From contig NC_059500.1 in NCBI RefSeq assembly GCF_018139145.2, positions 21,061,437 to 21,125,436 of the forward strand: a DNA stretch of 64,000 nt, in the 5' to 3' direction. The DNA comes from Gymnogyps californianus. Lineage: Eukaryota > Chordata > Aves > Accipitriformes > Cathartidae. The notes under the pieces were generated by a model. That model had not been told where the DNA came from. It did not search any database and was given only the letters and a program-made list of their open reading frames with translations. A program made the translations under genes and the position numbers. Positions 38,791 through 51,938 of the stretch are shown piece after piece. Within the stretch, counting starts at the first letter, position 1. Every line of letters begins with the position of its first letter.

Positions 38791-39314
38791 AAATGTTGCT
38801 CCCATTTTCACTTTTGCCTCAATAGTTCACTTTAACATAAATGAGATTAAAACTAACAAAATCCTGAAATTTAATGATACACTTAATTTGATGGGATATC
38901 CTATTGCAACTCCCATTTTGCTATTATGTAATGGCAAAACAGTTGTTAAAAAAATGAAAACTTCTCAGAAACCTTATACCTGTCAGTTTTTCCATTTTAA
39001 TTAACTTTTTTATTTGCAATTCAAAAAGTAGGACATGAAAGCAAAGCTCTGTGAAAAATTAGCCTCACTTAAAATCCTAAACAATAGTTGGAAAGAAGAT
39101 ACAGAATAAGTTTTGCCCAAGAAGTGGAGGAAAGAGTGTTTTTCTAAAATTTCTACTAAATTCCATGTGTTAACTATACATTGGGTTAAAATCACTGTAT
39201 TGAATATATTATGATGATAGGGAAATTTATTCAGAGATAAGCTCTGAAAATCTAGAATAGTAGCTAAAAAAGAGTTATCTATTTGGGACAGCTCTATGGA
39301 GTTTTCTGTGGAGA

Positions 39315-39325
39315 CCCCCCCCCCC
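39315..39325. repeat. C homopolymer (11)
   Basis: Eleven uninterrupted cytosines inside the 172-codon minus-strand frame, where they encode glycines. Such tracts are prone to length change and sequencing error. Confidence 0.9.
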
Positions 39326-42308
39326 AAACACAGGATCACTGAGTGGTGGTAGTAATCTCCCCGTGAAGGAGTTGAAAAGAGGTATTTTTCAGGCTGGCAT
39401 TTGCAAAGTCCTTGGTTAAAGCTCAGTCCTCCCAAGAGTGAAGACTGTATTTTGTGGTCTGAAATGAAGGAAAAGCATTTAAACTGGGAGGAAATGGAAA
39501 GTCTTTTAAAGGGACTGGCAAAAATCAATTGGGTTACTTCACGTTCCTTGTGACTACCACAAAATTCAGGACATCCTCCCCCACTGTGACTATGCTTTGA
39601 TAACGACAGCTCTAGGAATCTGGAAAAAGTGAGCTTTATAATAATACATCCTTTAAAAAAAAGACAGAAAACTAAGAAGCTGAAAGTGGCGTGAACTAGG
39701 CTTCTTTATTTGTTGAAAGTATGTATGCATTGTAATGTCTGCTATTAAGAAATGTTGCACTGCGTCTCAATTTATTTATTATAATCTAGAAGTCTGTAAA
39801 CAAGAATAAAAGTCTTTTCCCACAGTGACATATTTCCTTCATTTACTAACCAATGAACTAGTTTCCACTCATTTTTTGTATGATATCATTAAATATAAGC
39901 AGGATTTGGCCAGATTTGTATCCAAATGGTTTCAACTGGTGTTTCAAATTAACGTAACCATGGGGTTTACATCTCTATTGGTGTACTAATATTTCTAGTG
40001 ACAGGACAGGGCTATCCCACATTCCATATGTAAGCAAAACTCCCAGTGAAGCCACAAAAGGTTTTTCTTTTTAATAGTGGTAGGAAGGAACCAGGTGCCA
40101 GAACAAACCCAGGACTAAATCCACATATTGTATCTCTTACTTGACTGCAGTAGCACTGGAGGAGAAAATGAGGAAACTTTACACTTTGTAGAAATGTTAC
40201 ATGAAACTTTAAAAACTTTCTACACATTTTTCAGGACTGACACAACAGGAAATTCAAATTCCACCTAATTCTATGTCATTTCATAATAAAACCATATCTT
40301 TTCTAGAAGCAATTATTGCAGCATTTACAGCGAAACAGCACCAACTGTAAGTGTGCAGATGCTGATGCTGGAAAAGACCCAAAGCTGAATGATATCAATG
40401 AGCCCTACAGGGCATTCCAGTTACACTTCAAGTAAACCTAAATTGATTGATGCTATTAGTCTTTCTTCCAGCTGTTTGCGTGCAGGAAAATGTTTACTTA
40501 GAAAATTTCACTAAGCAATATTATTAATGATTTTGCAAGTTATATGGAATTGCTCCTACACTATAGACAGTATATTACATCCATTAAAATACTACTGAAA
40601 TCATATTAAAGTGAAGGCTTGAAGTAGACTCTCCTGTAGCTCAAATAGGAAGTATCTCCTTTTACAGAAGGAAACGAGTTTCACACTCGTATATGTACAA
40701 AATCTCAGTCACTTTCATTACTTTAAAAGCACAATATGGTTGGTGGCCGTGTTTTAGTTACAATTTTTCTCTTTCCACATTTTAGGTGTGAATAAACTCT
40801 CACATGGGCACATGCATTCTTCCACGGAATAAAAAATGTTTTCTAAAATCTTTGCAATTTTCACCATCATGCTGCTTTTCCATATATAACTATCAGGAAG
40901 ACAACAATATAATGAAGCAGACCAGAGTACTGTAACTTGTAGCAGGGACTAAGAAAACAAACAAACAGAAGAGAAAACATTTTAACAGTGTGAATCTGAT
41001 TCAATTCAGAGAAAGGGTCATTCTGAAATAAAGCAACTGTATTGGAGTGCAGAGATCTATATAACAGGTTCAAAAATCAGACTTAGGAAAAAAATCACGT
41101 CTCAGGCCTTACTGGAATTTTATCTGTAAATGAAAGGAAGTGCAAACCCCCTTTCTATTCAGGAGAAAGGGTCCCTGCTGCTCAGCCAAATATTTTTCCC
41201 AATTTCTTGTGCCTTAAACATTCATTTCCCAGTGCATCCAGCAGAGTCAATTTCATCTTTGAAACTACATGCAAAAGTACTTGTGGTACAACATGCTTTA
41301 TGTGACTGGTAAGATCTGCATATTTAAAAAATAGAAAGTACGTTCAGTTGGAAAATCAGCTGTTATACATCCTCTGCACGATATGCACACACACACACAA
41401 ATGCCTCAAGTTAAAAAGAACAAATAAGACCTGTTTGGCAAAGATCAGCATAAGGTTAAGTAATGATATTAAATGTACTTTCTTCTTAAATACTCACATA
41501 CAGAAACTTGCATTAAAACATAGAGAGATCAGCTACAGTTGGGAAAACACAGGATATTTTGGAACCTTTGCCATGTTTTTAATCACTCCATACATAAAGA
41601 TTTGTTTAAAGTGTACAAAAAGATTTCTGTAGTCTTTCAAAGATTTAAGAAATCTTTTAAAGATTTAAGAAATGTAAATCTCATACATTATAAATATAAC
41701 ATTTGCAGTTCCCAATGCCATCACCTGAGGTCATTTACCAAGCACACCTATCTTGAGTATACGCTTATCTTTCATAGGCCAAAGGAGTTAAAGAAAGCAA
41801 GTTTAAGGTTGGAACATACATTACAGTTCATTTCATTTTTCACTAGACCAGTAGAACAATTCAGCTGAGTGGTACAAGTTGGATTCTTTGGGTATGAGAC
41901 ATCCTCCTTTCACTGCTCAATCACACTTCCTGTTAGAATTATGCAGAAATATCACATCCAAAGGGAAATGAGCTCAGATTAGAATTTCTTCCTGGCTTTG
42001 GAAGTCCGGAGAACTGTATGCAGTCTTTCCTTCAGAGCAATTTTTCCAACTTATGTCTGGTTTTCAGGGATCCATCTCACATGGACTCCAGCATTGAACT
42101 GCATTGCTACGACAAAATTCTCCACTTTGACCCAGACCCCTTTTTAACCCAAGAATACAGACAAGAAGTTGTCACTGAGTAACACAGGTTACATTCAAAG
42201 CACCTGTCCATTTAAGAGTATGACAGGGTAGATCCTTCTGTAACACTAAGGATTATCTTGTGGCTACCAAAGTTCTGGGACTTGTTCTAAAATGTTCAAT
42301 GCAATCAC

Positions 42309-42545
42309 CTAGACAGTGTGTCCAGTTTTGGACTCCTCAGTAGAGAAAAAATGTCAATAAACCAGAGTGAGCTCAGCAGAGGGCCAATGAGGTGGTCAGG
42401 GCTGGAGCATTCACCCTGTGAGGAGTGGCTGGGGGACAGGGCTGGTTCAGCCTGGAGAAGGGACAGCTCTGGAGGCACCTAACAGCAGCCCCCAGTGCCT
42501 ATGAGGGGCCGTTGGGGAGCCAGAGCTGGGTTCTTCTCAGCAGTT
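42309..42545 (+). mobile_element. CR1 LINE fragment
   Basis: A degenerate CR1 segment from the region before the 3' end. GTGTCCAGTTTTGGACTCC near 42317, then a CAGAGGGCCAATGAGGTGG segment, GTGAGGAGTGGCTGGGGGAC and TCAGCCTGGAGAAGGGACAG follow the order of avian CR1. The 5' side is truncated, as usual for CR1, and the coding frame is lost. Confidence 0.75.
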
Positions 42546-42785
42546 TTTATGAACTGTGAAAATAATTTTCAGAAAACTCTCTAGATCCAGGCTTCTGAAA
42601 GATCATCGACCATCAGACACGACAAATGTAAACAGTGTTTTAAAATATGCACATGTAAGTTTTATCACAAAGTAAAGCAAAGCTTTTCTGTGTTGCAGTC
42701 AAGGGTATATGTGATGACAGAATCACTACTTGTTAGATAATTGAAAGTATGAGAACAACAATAAAACATAATAAAAACAGTATGA

Positions 42786-42845
42786 AGAATAGAATAGAAT
42801 AGAATAGAATAGAATAGAATAGAATAGAATAGAATAGAATAGAAT
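42786..42845 (-). repeat. (AGAAT)12 pure microsatellite
   Basis: Twelve perfect tandem copies of AGAAT, which is ATTCT on the minus strand. It abuts the 3' end of a minus-strand CR1, so it is an expanded version of the CR1 terminal microsatellite rather than an unrelated simple repeat. Confidence 0.95.
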
Positions 42846-42975
42846 AGGACTATTTCAGTTGGAAGAGACCTATAAAGATCATCTAGTCCAACTGCCTGAC
42901 CAATTCAGGGCTGACCAAGTTAAAGCATGTTATTAAGAGCATTGTCCAAATGCCTCTTAAACACTGACAGGAATT
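42846..42975 (-). mobile_element. CR1 LINE 3' end
   Basis: Minus-strand CR1. In the plus direction it reads TTCAGTTGGAAGAGACC, then GATCATCTAGTCCAACTGCC, then GCATTGTCCAAATGCCTC and AAACACTGACAGG, a very recognisable avian CR1 3' terminus. Only about 130 bases are kept, the common strongly 5'-truncated form. The good match suggests a younger copy than the CR1 at 19465. Confidence 0.88.
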
Positions 42976-44019
42976 AAAAAAAACAACTAGCGGGCTAAAT
43001 TAAGGGTCACATTTAAGATGAATATCAAGAAAATCCTATGAGAGAAAGATCTATTGGGCTGAACTGGAACATAGTATACCTCCACTCAGATCATCAGGAA
43101 ATTGCTCCTAACTCCAGTACAGGCAAGACTAGACTTAGATCTCTGGACAGGAGATGGCTGGGATCCTACTGCTTAAGACTTTTAAACCTGGTATGTATGA
43201 TACATCAGTAAACTGGCACTAGAAAAAAGTGTTCATTGGCAAAGAGATTTGCCTAAATGGCTGATGAGATTTTTGGTTTTCTGTCTGTACCACACACATC
43301 GGGGAATCTGAAACTAGAAAAATAACTCTCATGGCAACTTGTGTTTGGGAGGTAGGCAACAAACTGACCTGTTATGGAACCTTTTAAAGAAAGTTAATGG
43401 AAAACTAAGGTGGAGAAAAAGATTGTGGACATTTTTCATGGAATCCGTCAGTATCAAAAATGCAAAATAACTTTACAGTTTTGTTCTGCAAATCTGATAG
43501 AGCTTGCTACCCCTAGGTTGACTTTCTGGAAAGAGATGACTGCAAGATTTATAAAAAACACTGATGTCTGTAACTTAAATTATTGGTCTCTGCCCTGACA
43601 ACTGTAAGCTGTTGGCTCCTCCACTAAATAGTGTTATGACTAATTCTAACAGCTTGTGCACATACCACAGAAATCTCTCATAATAAAAGATATTGTATTC
43701 ACTGCATGTTACTGCTGTAGATCCAATCACAAGCCCATTTACAAATGTCTTCTCTGAGCAGCTGTAAAATTAGGTCAGCGGAGCACTTACGACTGGCTAC
43801 ATCAGTCATGTAGAACCTCAGCTGCTTCTCCCTGCAATCAGATTTACTTGACTTCTTCACATAGATGCAGCATTTGATAAATAAGAGGTTTGGTGTTAAC
43901 ATGGCTTAAAATAGCCAGCCATAATTAACGTCAGCTTGTCATTAAAAGCACAGTTACTGATTACTCTTAAAGATAATGCTTTTAACACACTTAATCAAGA
44001 TTAGACCCATTAAAAAGCT

Positions 44020-44370
44020 GTCAGAATTTTCCCTCACTTCTTCCATGCAGGAGCGAACACTGCTAACTTACAAAATCTTTTCCTTTCCAAACCATTGAAG
44101 TAGCGAGCAAAAGATGTCTGGGTTTGATGAGTGTGGCTGTAGCAATCAAAATGATAAATACTCACATTATCTGACCATGTTTACAAATGACTGCGATCGT
44201 CCTTTTTAACACTGAGAGGCCACCATGTGTTGCAGTCACTGTTTGTGAATCTGTTTCCCTGATTAGTCAGTGCTCTCTGTAATAACCCTGATAGCACTGA
44301 ACATATGTCGTGGGAAAATGCTGTCAAGCAAAAAGCTGAGCTAACCTCATCTATCTCTGTCACCTTTAAT
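44020..44370. promoter_or_regulatory. candidate conserved non-coding element
   Basis: A block of mixed, non-repetitive sequence with CpGs in GAGCGAAC, TAGCGAGC, TGCGATCGTCC and ATGTCGTGG contexts. Open frames are at most 60 codons. The look is that of a CNE, but without an alignment this is only a suggestion. Confidence 0.25.
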
Positions 44371-45104
44371 ACATATACTTACTTTTTCAGCTTTTTTAAT
44401 AGGACAGTAGTAGATTTAAATCATAATACTTCTTCAAGCATTTTCATACCTGAATAAAATAATCTCTTGAATTTAAAATAGCATTAATGGAATAATTAGG
44501 AAATGACTGGTCTTGTTGCTCAATTTAAATTCAAGGCATAGACTAGCACAGATAATCATTAGCCATACCTAATTAAACAAGGCACATGTAACTGAGACAC
44601 TGAGCAAGAAAGCAAAATGTAGCTTGCCACATATACCAATATCATCGTGTATGTACACATCCAAGCAAAATCAGAAACTGTATTGAAATTTACTATATTG
44701 TGTCAGAAGAAATTCAATGTTTGCTTGTGAACACTAGGTTTTATTCTCTTTTAGTTGCAAATCTCAAAGAATAATTATGTAGTTATTGCTTACATATCTA
44801 TAACCTAGAGATCACATGCAGAGGTAGCTAGAATGGAAACATAAAAGAATGCTATGTCACAGTTTTTATTCTTTTTGCACAGCTGTAGAATCCCAGATAT
44901 AATGTATATTTTATATAGAGAAACAACATTTTTTTAAGGCAAATAATTTTTTTTACACAGAAAAGGTTTTTCAGCAGTGCCTCTGCTAAAACATCTTCAT
45001 AAATAATGTCACATTTCCTGATTTTGTTACAAGAAAAAAGGACAATTATATAGTAATGCATCAGATACACAAGTTCATTCATGTGTAACAGCCACTGCCA
45101 TGTT

Positions 45105-45260
45105 ATACTGAATCATCCAGTAGGGTCAACATTCTTCTAAATTAATTACAGCCATTTAGCAATAACAATAAGTGTAGTAGCCTACAATGTACTTTGCTCT
45201 GTCTGTGCTGCCTGCATGGAAATGTTGCTGTTTCAGATGGCGGTTATGCAATTCATTTCT
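45105..45260. promoter_or_regulatory. candidate conserved non-coding element
   Basis: Contains a homeodomain-type TTAATTA at 45142-45148, a SOX-type AACAATA at 45164-45170 and an octamer-like TTATGCAATT near 45244. No repeat is recognised. The mixture of SOX, POU and homeodomain cores is typical of developmental enhancers; activity here is inference. Confidence 0.25.
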
Positions 45261-48200
45261 GAACACACAGGTTATACTTTACTACCCTCTTATTATTCAA
45301 GTCATGCTTACAATTCATGAGAGACTGAGCTAAGACCAACAGACCCATACTCAACATTGATTTTATAATGTAGCTCAAGCCAAATGTCAATAATGAGCGT
45401 ATGAGGAAAAAATCTAACATCCTCTGTTCCTCTAGAGCTGCTAAATTCTATATGCAACTAAATGTACAGCAGATGTTAAATGTGATTAGAGTGCTTGCTC
45501 ACTGCTAATGTTTGTCAGTAATGAGAACCTTATGAAAAGTTAAGATACAAAACAAGAATAGGGAATTACTCATCTGTAAACCTCTCTTCCCTCCCCCCAA
45601 CACCAGAGAGATCACATTTGATAGAGTTCCTGGCTTGTTTTGCATTGGAAGTGCGAGGGGCTTGAGTAGCAATCTATCACTTATATTTTTCAAAATTATT
45701 GTTAAAATAACCAAAACAGGCTTCTTTAACGAGTAAAACTTAAATTGAAAAATCAGGCTGCTAGCTGGCCTAAGATTTTGCAGAAAACATTCTAAATATG
45801 CTGTCAAACAAACAAAAATATATGTAGAACCCCAAATCCTTATTAGAATTTGAGTAAAACTGCTCAAACAGAAATACCATCATCAATTATTTTTTGATAC
45901 TGGTAAGGCCAGAACTTGGTGAAAGCCTTATCATGCAGCCATTGTCGATCAGAGCTCTGTCAAAGCTGCCATGCCCTAAGCCTCAGCTGTGCTAGTGTAT
46001 CCATATGACTTTTTGGTGTGAAACTGTCTCACACACATCCAGAGTGTAGACACGCCCTTACGATGCATACTGCATACTGGAAATGACTCTGACATGCAAT
46101 GGTTAAGTGTAAGTAGCGTTGTTCACCACTCTCAGGATACCCAGGCACACATAGTTAAAATATGGGGAGCTTTATATGAATAATGACTGAGGGAAAACTG
46201 AATCTGTGTTCACAAAGCCTACTCTGGATTTTGTCCTGAAATATATTCATGCACATTTGTGCTTACATCTGACAGCTTTCAAAAAAAACCGTATTTTTCT
46301 CCAGCCACCTACCCAATTATACAAAACAAGCTGTACAGGTTTTTTTTCCAGATGAAGGTAATTAGTTGGGAATTATGCACAGGCATACTTATGTTGTTCT
46401 GATTTATCTACTCCACTATGACAAAATTCTTTCTCTATGCAGACAAAGCCATAACCACAGTTTTTAAAAATCTACAGGAAAATCAAGCAGGAAAATTGGA
46501 AATTGTACAACATCATTAAGAGTAGTCCTTAGCCATTTTATATTTTTAGCTGTTTTTTTATATGTAGAGAAACTAAGTAACTGAGGCCACAGCAAGAAAG
46601 CACAAGGACATCATAAAATTAGATTTAAACAACGTTACACAGTGCAGGCTCAGCCAAAGAGATGTTTTATACATATTTTTGCAAAAAGACAGAATTTGAC
46701 TGTTACAGTGATTTATTCTTCATTACCAAAAAGTGTCTGTAATGAATGTCATATATAGTGAACAGAATGCTCTTTAAGGGAGGGTCTTCAGCCTAAATTT
46801 ATTACTTAGAAAACCATCTTCATAAAGATCTTCTTGCTGCCTACTGGCAACTTTAATGGCACATCTCAATCTGATCCCAGATAAATACACTGAGAGGCCT
46901 CCCAGGCTTTACTGGTGTGTCCAAAATATAATAATTATTTTTTAAAAGTATGTTTTATATATATTTATATATGCATCTCAAAGATTTACTGTAAGTTTAA
47001 TGACTACAGCTAATGAATACTTCCTGCTTGCCAAGATCATTTCACAGGTCACCCATACCTAAGAAATCATTCTGACATTATTACATGCATAAATTCTCTG
47101 TTAACCTTTGTATAGAAAATCAGATTTTTATTTTTAAAAGAAACATACTTAGGATAAAAATGTAATTGTTTTAACTAGCTTATTTTAGAAAAACCTGTGA
47201 AACAACACAAAGCTTTATGTGAAGCTACATTCTTCTCTATATTATTTTGAAGATACACATCATTTTAGACTCCAGGATCAAAATGTCTTGTCACTATCAC
47301 AGGGCTACAGTGATTTCCTGATCATGTACAGATGGGATTAGATTTTTCACAATTGCCCTACGCAACCTGTACATGTATTAAGAAATCCAAAGAAGTGACT
47401 TTTACAAAAATGTGGGCCAATCTTCAAATCAAAATGTATGATTCTAATGTAAGAAATCCTTACAAATCTCTTGAAATGCTGAGAGATAGGCAACTATTCA
47501 TGCCAGTTTTCCCCGTGATGATGTCTAACAATGGATTCCAGTTGGGAATGGAGTGCAGATCCATTCATTTGTGATCCCATGATCAAAATACCTTGTAGAA
47601 GCACAATTTTAAGCATAAATCATCAATATTTTTTTGAAAAGTGCATATTATATATGCCCCATTAGCCAATTTAATTACATTATTTAATTTTACAGATGAG
47701 CATATTTTTCATTGTCTCGTTGTGTCATAAATTGTGCCTTAAGGAAGTAAAATAGTGGCTCTAATACCTTTGCACACTGAGACCAGTCTTTTACTCCACG
47801 AATCCAATAGCTTCTCTCTTCCTCACTGAAGGGAGGTGTTCACCACAGGAGGAAGAAGATACTAATGCCTGTTTCTGACTGCCCTTGAGATCACAGCTCT
47901 CTTAACAAGCATTTATTTTTAAGCAGAAAAGGCTTTCTATCAGATTAAAAGTAACTGTCCAGGCTTTTAAATAAAAATTATTTAAGCAATTCTTCCAGCA
48001 TGACACTTCACAAATGTTCATGCAATCTTCAGAAACCTTAGTTACATACTTCATCTCAAATCAGTGACTGTTTCTTTAATAAAGATTTTCTTTGCAAAGC
48101 AGCCTCTATTCCTCAGTAACCCTTTTGGCAATTAAACTTTCTAAATAAGTAAAAAATAACTCTTAGTAAATAAGCTTGGTTTTTACTCTAATATCTTATG

Positions 48201-49979
48201 ACAGCATTGAAAAGGATGTTTACTGAGTGAAGAGTGTCCGTTTTTATGGGAAAAGACACTAGGATCTAGCAGCTCCGTGCAAAGCTCAGAGAAAGAAAGA
48301 CATTTTCAGCTTGGTCGTGGGGAAGGAGAAAGAGACAAGATAGGGAATACCTTTGCTTTTCCAAATTATGCCACATTTTCCTTTCTCCTGTCCCCACCCC
48401 AATGTCTCCCTGTACTTTGACTTTAAGAACACCTTTGGATTTTTTACACATCATGCGCTTCCTTGGTGAAGACTGTATCAGCCCCGAGCACTACTTTTCA
48501 GGCTGGAAGGATGTTAAACCCTGGTTCATCCAAACAATGAGCTTCGCAGCACTTTCTCTCAGGCCCCAAACCCATGAGCCACCATCTATAGCCCAAGAAT
48601 AGCTCACAAAGAGAAGGAAAATACTTACTTTCCTTAACCCACCTTCTCCTAGTTTTCTTCCATCCTCATTTATTGAACACATATGATGACCTTCATTTAC
48701 CTTCACTTCATTCCTTCTCACTAGGCATTACATTCAAGTTGTCAACTCATTGCAGCACCAAAAGGAAAGGAAAGAATTGCTTTTGTATTAGGCTGGACAG
48801 TCAAAGTGAAATGCAAATAAGAGGACAAAAGGCAATTCAATACTTGTGACACACAGTATATGTATATGAGTTTTGACTCAAATTGCATGTTTCACACTTA
48901 AATGTCAAAAAAGATACTTCTGGGTTTTTTCCCTTTCTTTTTTTACACATTTTAAAAAGTTCCACAGACCTATGAAGAATATGAAACATGAAAATTATCT
49001 TAAGTCAAACTTAGGATATTTAAAATAGAGTTTAAAATAACTGTCCAACAAGTAAAAAATACAAAATGTGCTCATATTCATATGCATGTTTTCAAACAAC
49101 TGGCAATAGTTGTATTCAGGGATTAAAGATGTTTCATTAACATCAATGGAAAGCTTTACACACAGCTGACAATTCAATAAACACATTTGTTTTCCTTGCC
49201 CTCCACTTATTTTTAACAACTCAAACAGCCCCCCTCCTGTACCAGCCCTTTACAATGGACAGGAAGACTGAATAACTCCTCTCATGTAAACCACCTTTAT
49301 TCCTTTGATTTCAAAATACTCTTCATACTATTTGCCCAACTCACCAACATATTTAAGCTCAGATCAGTTACTCTGCCTGGGGGTACAGAAGGAAGTGTTG
49401 GCAAGTGAGAAAAGACAGTAGGAATGTCTTTGCTAAGGAAAAAACCTTTGAAGTTTCTGATACACCATTGCTATCAGCTGTCCTTTCTTATCACAGTCCT
49501 CTTATGAAGACCTTCCTTGCTTTTGACATTTTCCAGACTATAGTGTCTCCACAATCCAAATAGTTTAAAAAGTCACAAAGAATGTACTGAGCACAGACTA
49601 ATTTGTAGATAATGATGTGTATTTTTACACTATAAGCAATACACATTTAAAATGTATGTTAATATTTTTGCTGCTCTGGATTCTACTGAAATACAGTGGA
49701 AAATTGGATGGTGCATGATTGAGTCCCTCATGCAAATTTTAGAGTTACCTTACACTGTCATGACAGTTAGGAACGATTGGTGTGTTGCATATGTCTGTGA
49801 TTTTTAGCTAGATTCTCCTCTTTTCCCTTCCTCTCGTACATTCTCGGAAAGCTTCTCCTGTTCCCCAGGAAGCTGGATCCTAACTGAGTGCAATCTCATT
49901 CTGAATAAAGAAACACAAACCAGAATTCCCATAGAATATTTTCTTGGGGGGGAAGATCTTTGTGGAGTTAAGGTCAGTG

Positions 49980-50480
49980 AACGTAATGATAAGGGTCTAA
50001 CAGAGGAGAAATTTCCACTTGCAGTAAGCGTGTAAAATTAATTAGATATTGACTATTTTTTCCCCTGCAGCCTGCATAAAATGAGCATGGATGTGTTCAT
50101 GCAGTCTGCTATGACAGCCTAGATAGAAGAGTTTCTTTCCTTTCCTTCCCTGCATCAGATGTATCTTCATTAAAGCATGTTCTTTTCTAAACATGTTATT
50201 ACTTTTTCAGTCGTGACAGAAACAGAGGTTGTGCTGTACAGCTCTATTTTGTGTTTAACAAACCATATAACCAGACCTGTTATTGTGTGTTTCTGTCTTT
50301 GAATCTATTCATGTGGAGGCATCCTTGAATTTAAAATTAGAGAAGGAGAAGGCATCTTTTATATTTATTAAAGACAGTAATTACCTTTGACTTTTTTCCC
50401 ACTCTGTTTTAACATGCTATTAATGCTCAATGGGGGATTCAGCCATACACAGCAGTGATTAGATTGCAAAACCTGAGATA
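49980..50480. promoter_or_regulatory. weak candidate conserved non-coding element
   Basis: Non-repetitive sequence with AATTAATTAGA near 50036, ACAGTAATTACC near 50374 and GTGATTAGATTG near 50455. No coding frame. Motif density alone is modest support. Confidence 0.2.
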
Positions 50481-51011
50481 AACCAGAGAACATACTCAAA
50501 AAGCTTCAGGCTAAGAAGCGACCCAAAGAAGACATAAGATTGTAGTTTGATGTGCTTATGTTGCAAGGGATTTGAGAGGAAATGCGCAGAAGTACTGTGC
50601 TAATACAAATCACATTTCAAAATTGCTACCATTGTTTGCTCTAAGTACTTGTATTTACTAAAAGCTCCCCAGTTCATATTCATTACGTTCCTGAAAGTTT
50701 AAGAGAAACAAAGGTTTGCTCCCTTGCTCATTTCAAAAAATTTTACACGCTAAGAAGATTGCAGATCTTCCTTGATTTACCCATGTCGTGGTTTAACCCC
50801 AGTCAGCAACTCAGCACCACGCAGCCGCTTCCCCCTCCCCCTCCCAGTGGGGTGAGGAGGAGGAAAGCAAAGGAAAAAAAAAGTAAAACTCGTGGGTTGA
50901 GATAAGAACAGTTTAATAACTAAAGTAAAATATAATACTAACAATAGTAATAATGAAATATAATAATAATAGTAATGAAAAGGAATGCAACAAAAAAAGG
51001 GGGGGGAAAGG

Positions 51012-51041
<30 letters not shown>
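51012..51041. repeat. A homopolymer (30) inside LTR 4
   Basis: Thirty uninterrupted adenines after a G-rich run. LTR 5 has a shorter, interrupted A/C segment at the same place, so this run expanded in this copy. Confidence 0.9.
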
Positions 51042-51044
<3 letters not shown>

Positions 51045-51135
51045 GTGATGCACAACGCAATTGCTCACCACCCGCTGACCGATGCTCAGTTAGCTCCCGA
51101 ACCGCGATCCGCGCCTTCCGGGCAGCTCCCCCCTG

Positions 51136-51156
51136 TTTATATACTGGGCATGACGT
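51136..51156 (-). promoter_or_regulatory. LTR 4 TATA box and CRE-like site
   Basis: On the minus strand a CRE-like core lies just upstream of TATATAAA. The same pair with the same spacing occurs in LTR 5 (58845-58865). Confidence 0.55.
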
Positions 51157-51918
51157 TCCATGGTATGGAATACCCCTTTGGCTAGTTCAGGTCAGCTGCC
51201 CCGGCTCTGCTCCCTCCCAGCTCCTTGCACACCTGCTTGCTGGCAGAGCATGGGAGACTGAAAAGTCCTTGGCTTAAGATAAGCGCTACTTAGCAACAAC
51301 TAAAACATCAGAGTGTTATCAACATCATTCTCACACTAAATCCAAAACACAGCACTGTACCAGCTACTAAAAAGAAAGTTAACTCTATCCCAGCCGAAAC
51401 CAGGACAACCCACCAGAAGGAGAATAGGAAACATCAAGTTTCTATGTCCACTATTAAACATGATTTTAAAATCATTCATAAACCTGCTTCTTGAAATCCT
51501 AGATAAAACTTTCAGATTAACAGTTTAGCCCTATAGCAAAGGAGGCTGGAAAGATTAAGGAAATTTCATTTAATTCTTGTAGTTAAGGAGAGCTGTTGAA
51601 AGATAAGGAGTATCCAAAGAGTGTACAAAAACTGTAACAGCTTTATATTAATATCACGACATCATTTTCTCTCACATAACTTTCCCCTTGCATTAAGAAC
51701 AGATATAATGGTTTTATTAACTTATTTCACTGTAACTTTTTAGAGTATTTCTAAACATTTTCGCACACAGTTAAATCAGATGGAGCAACGTGAGCTAAAA
51801 AACATTAATAATTTGAAAAAAGGATCTGTGATGTTTAAATATTGAACAACTTTATTTCTCTTAAAACATAAAAATGTATGTCTTTGCTTTTTGCGCCAGA
51901 CACCTTTTCCAGTTAAAT

Positions 51919-51938
51919 AAAAAAAAAAAAAAAAAAAA
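51919..51938. repeat. A homopolymer (20)
   Basis: Twenty uninterrupted adenines following AGTTAAAT, with no recognisable retrocopy upstream. Confidence 0.9.

Larger units (their letters stand above)
37352..42308. other. gene-free stretch
   Basis: No gene supported. It contains the longest frame in the window (172 codons, minus, 39010-39528), which has no recognised domain and is treated as a finding. An 11-base C run lies at 39315-39325. A near-duplicate pair of AAAGATTTAAGAAAT segments 20 bases apart lies near 41639-41673. The candidate CNE at 38580-38790 is listed separately. Confidence 0.5.
42980..50778. other. gene-free stretch
   Basis: No gene supported. The longest frames (120 codons minus at 45505-45867; 76 minus at 44852-45082) have no domains. 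46930-46975 is very AT-rich. Three repeat-free, site-rich blocks (44020-44370, 45105-45260, 49980-50480) are listed separately as candidate regulatory elements. Confidence 0.5.
50784..51407 (-). mobile_element. solo LTR 4, avian ERV
   Basis: A 624-bp minus-strand LTR, starting TGTCGTGGTTTAACCCC and ending CGAAACCAGGACA on the given strand. An exact 5-bp duplication ACCCA lies at 50779-50783 and 51408-51412. The minus-strand TATA box corresponds to TTTATATA at 51136-51143, with a CRE-like TGACGT at 51151-51156. TTTAAT at 50912-50917 gives ATTAAA as the polyadenylation signal. It carries ATAATA-rich sequence and a 30-base A run. The sister copy is LTR 5. No internal retroviral sequence adjoins it. 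All longer frames across it are artefacts. Confidence 0.92.

Noticed and set aside
46560..46660. MIR-like SINE (AGAGAAACTAAGTAACTGAGG)
   Set aside because: The downstream half does not follow the expected order and the match is too short to keep.
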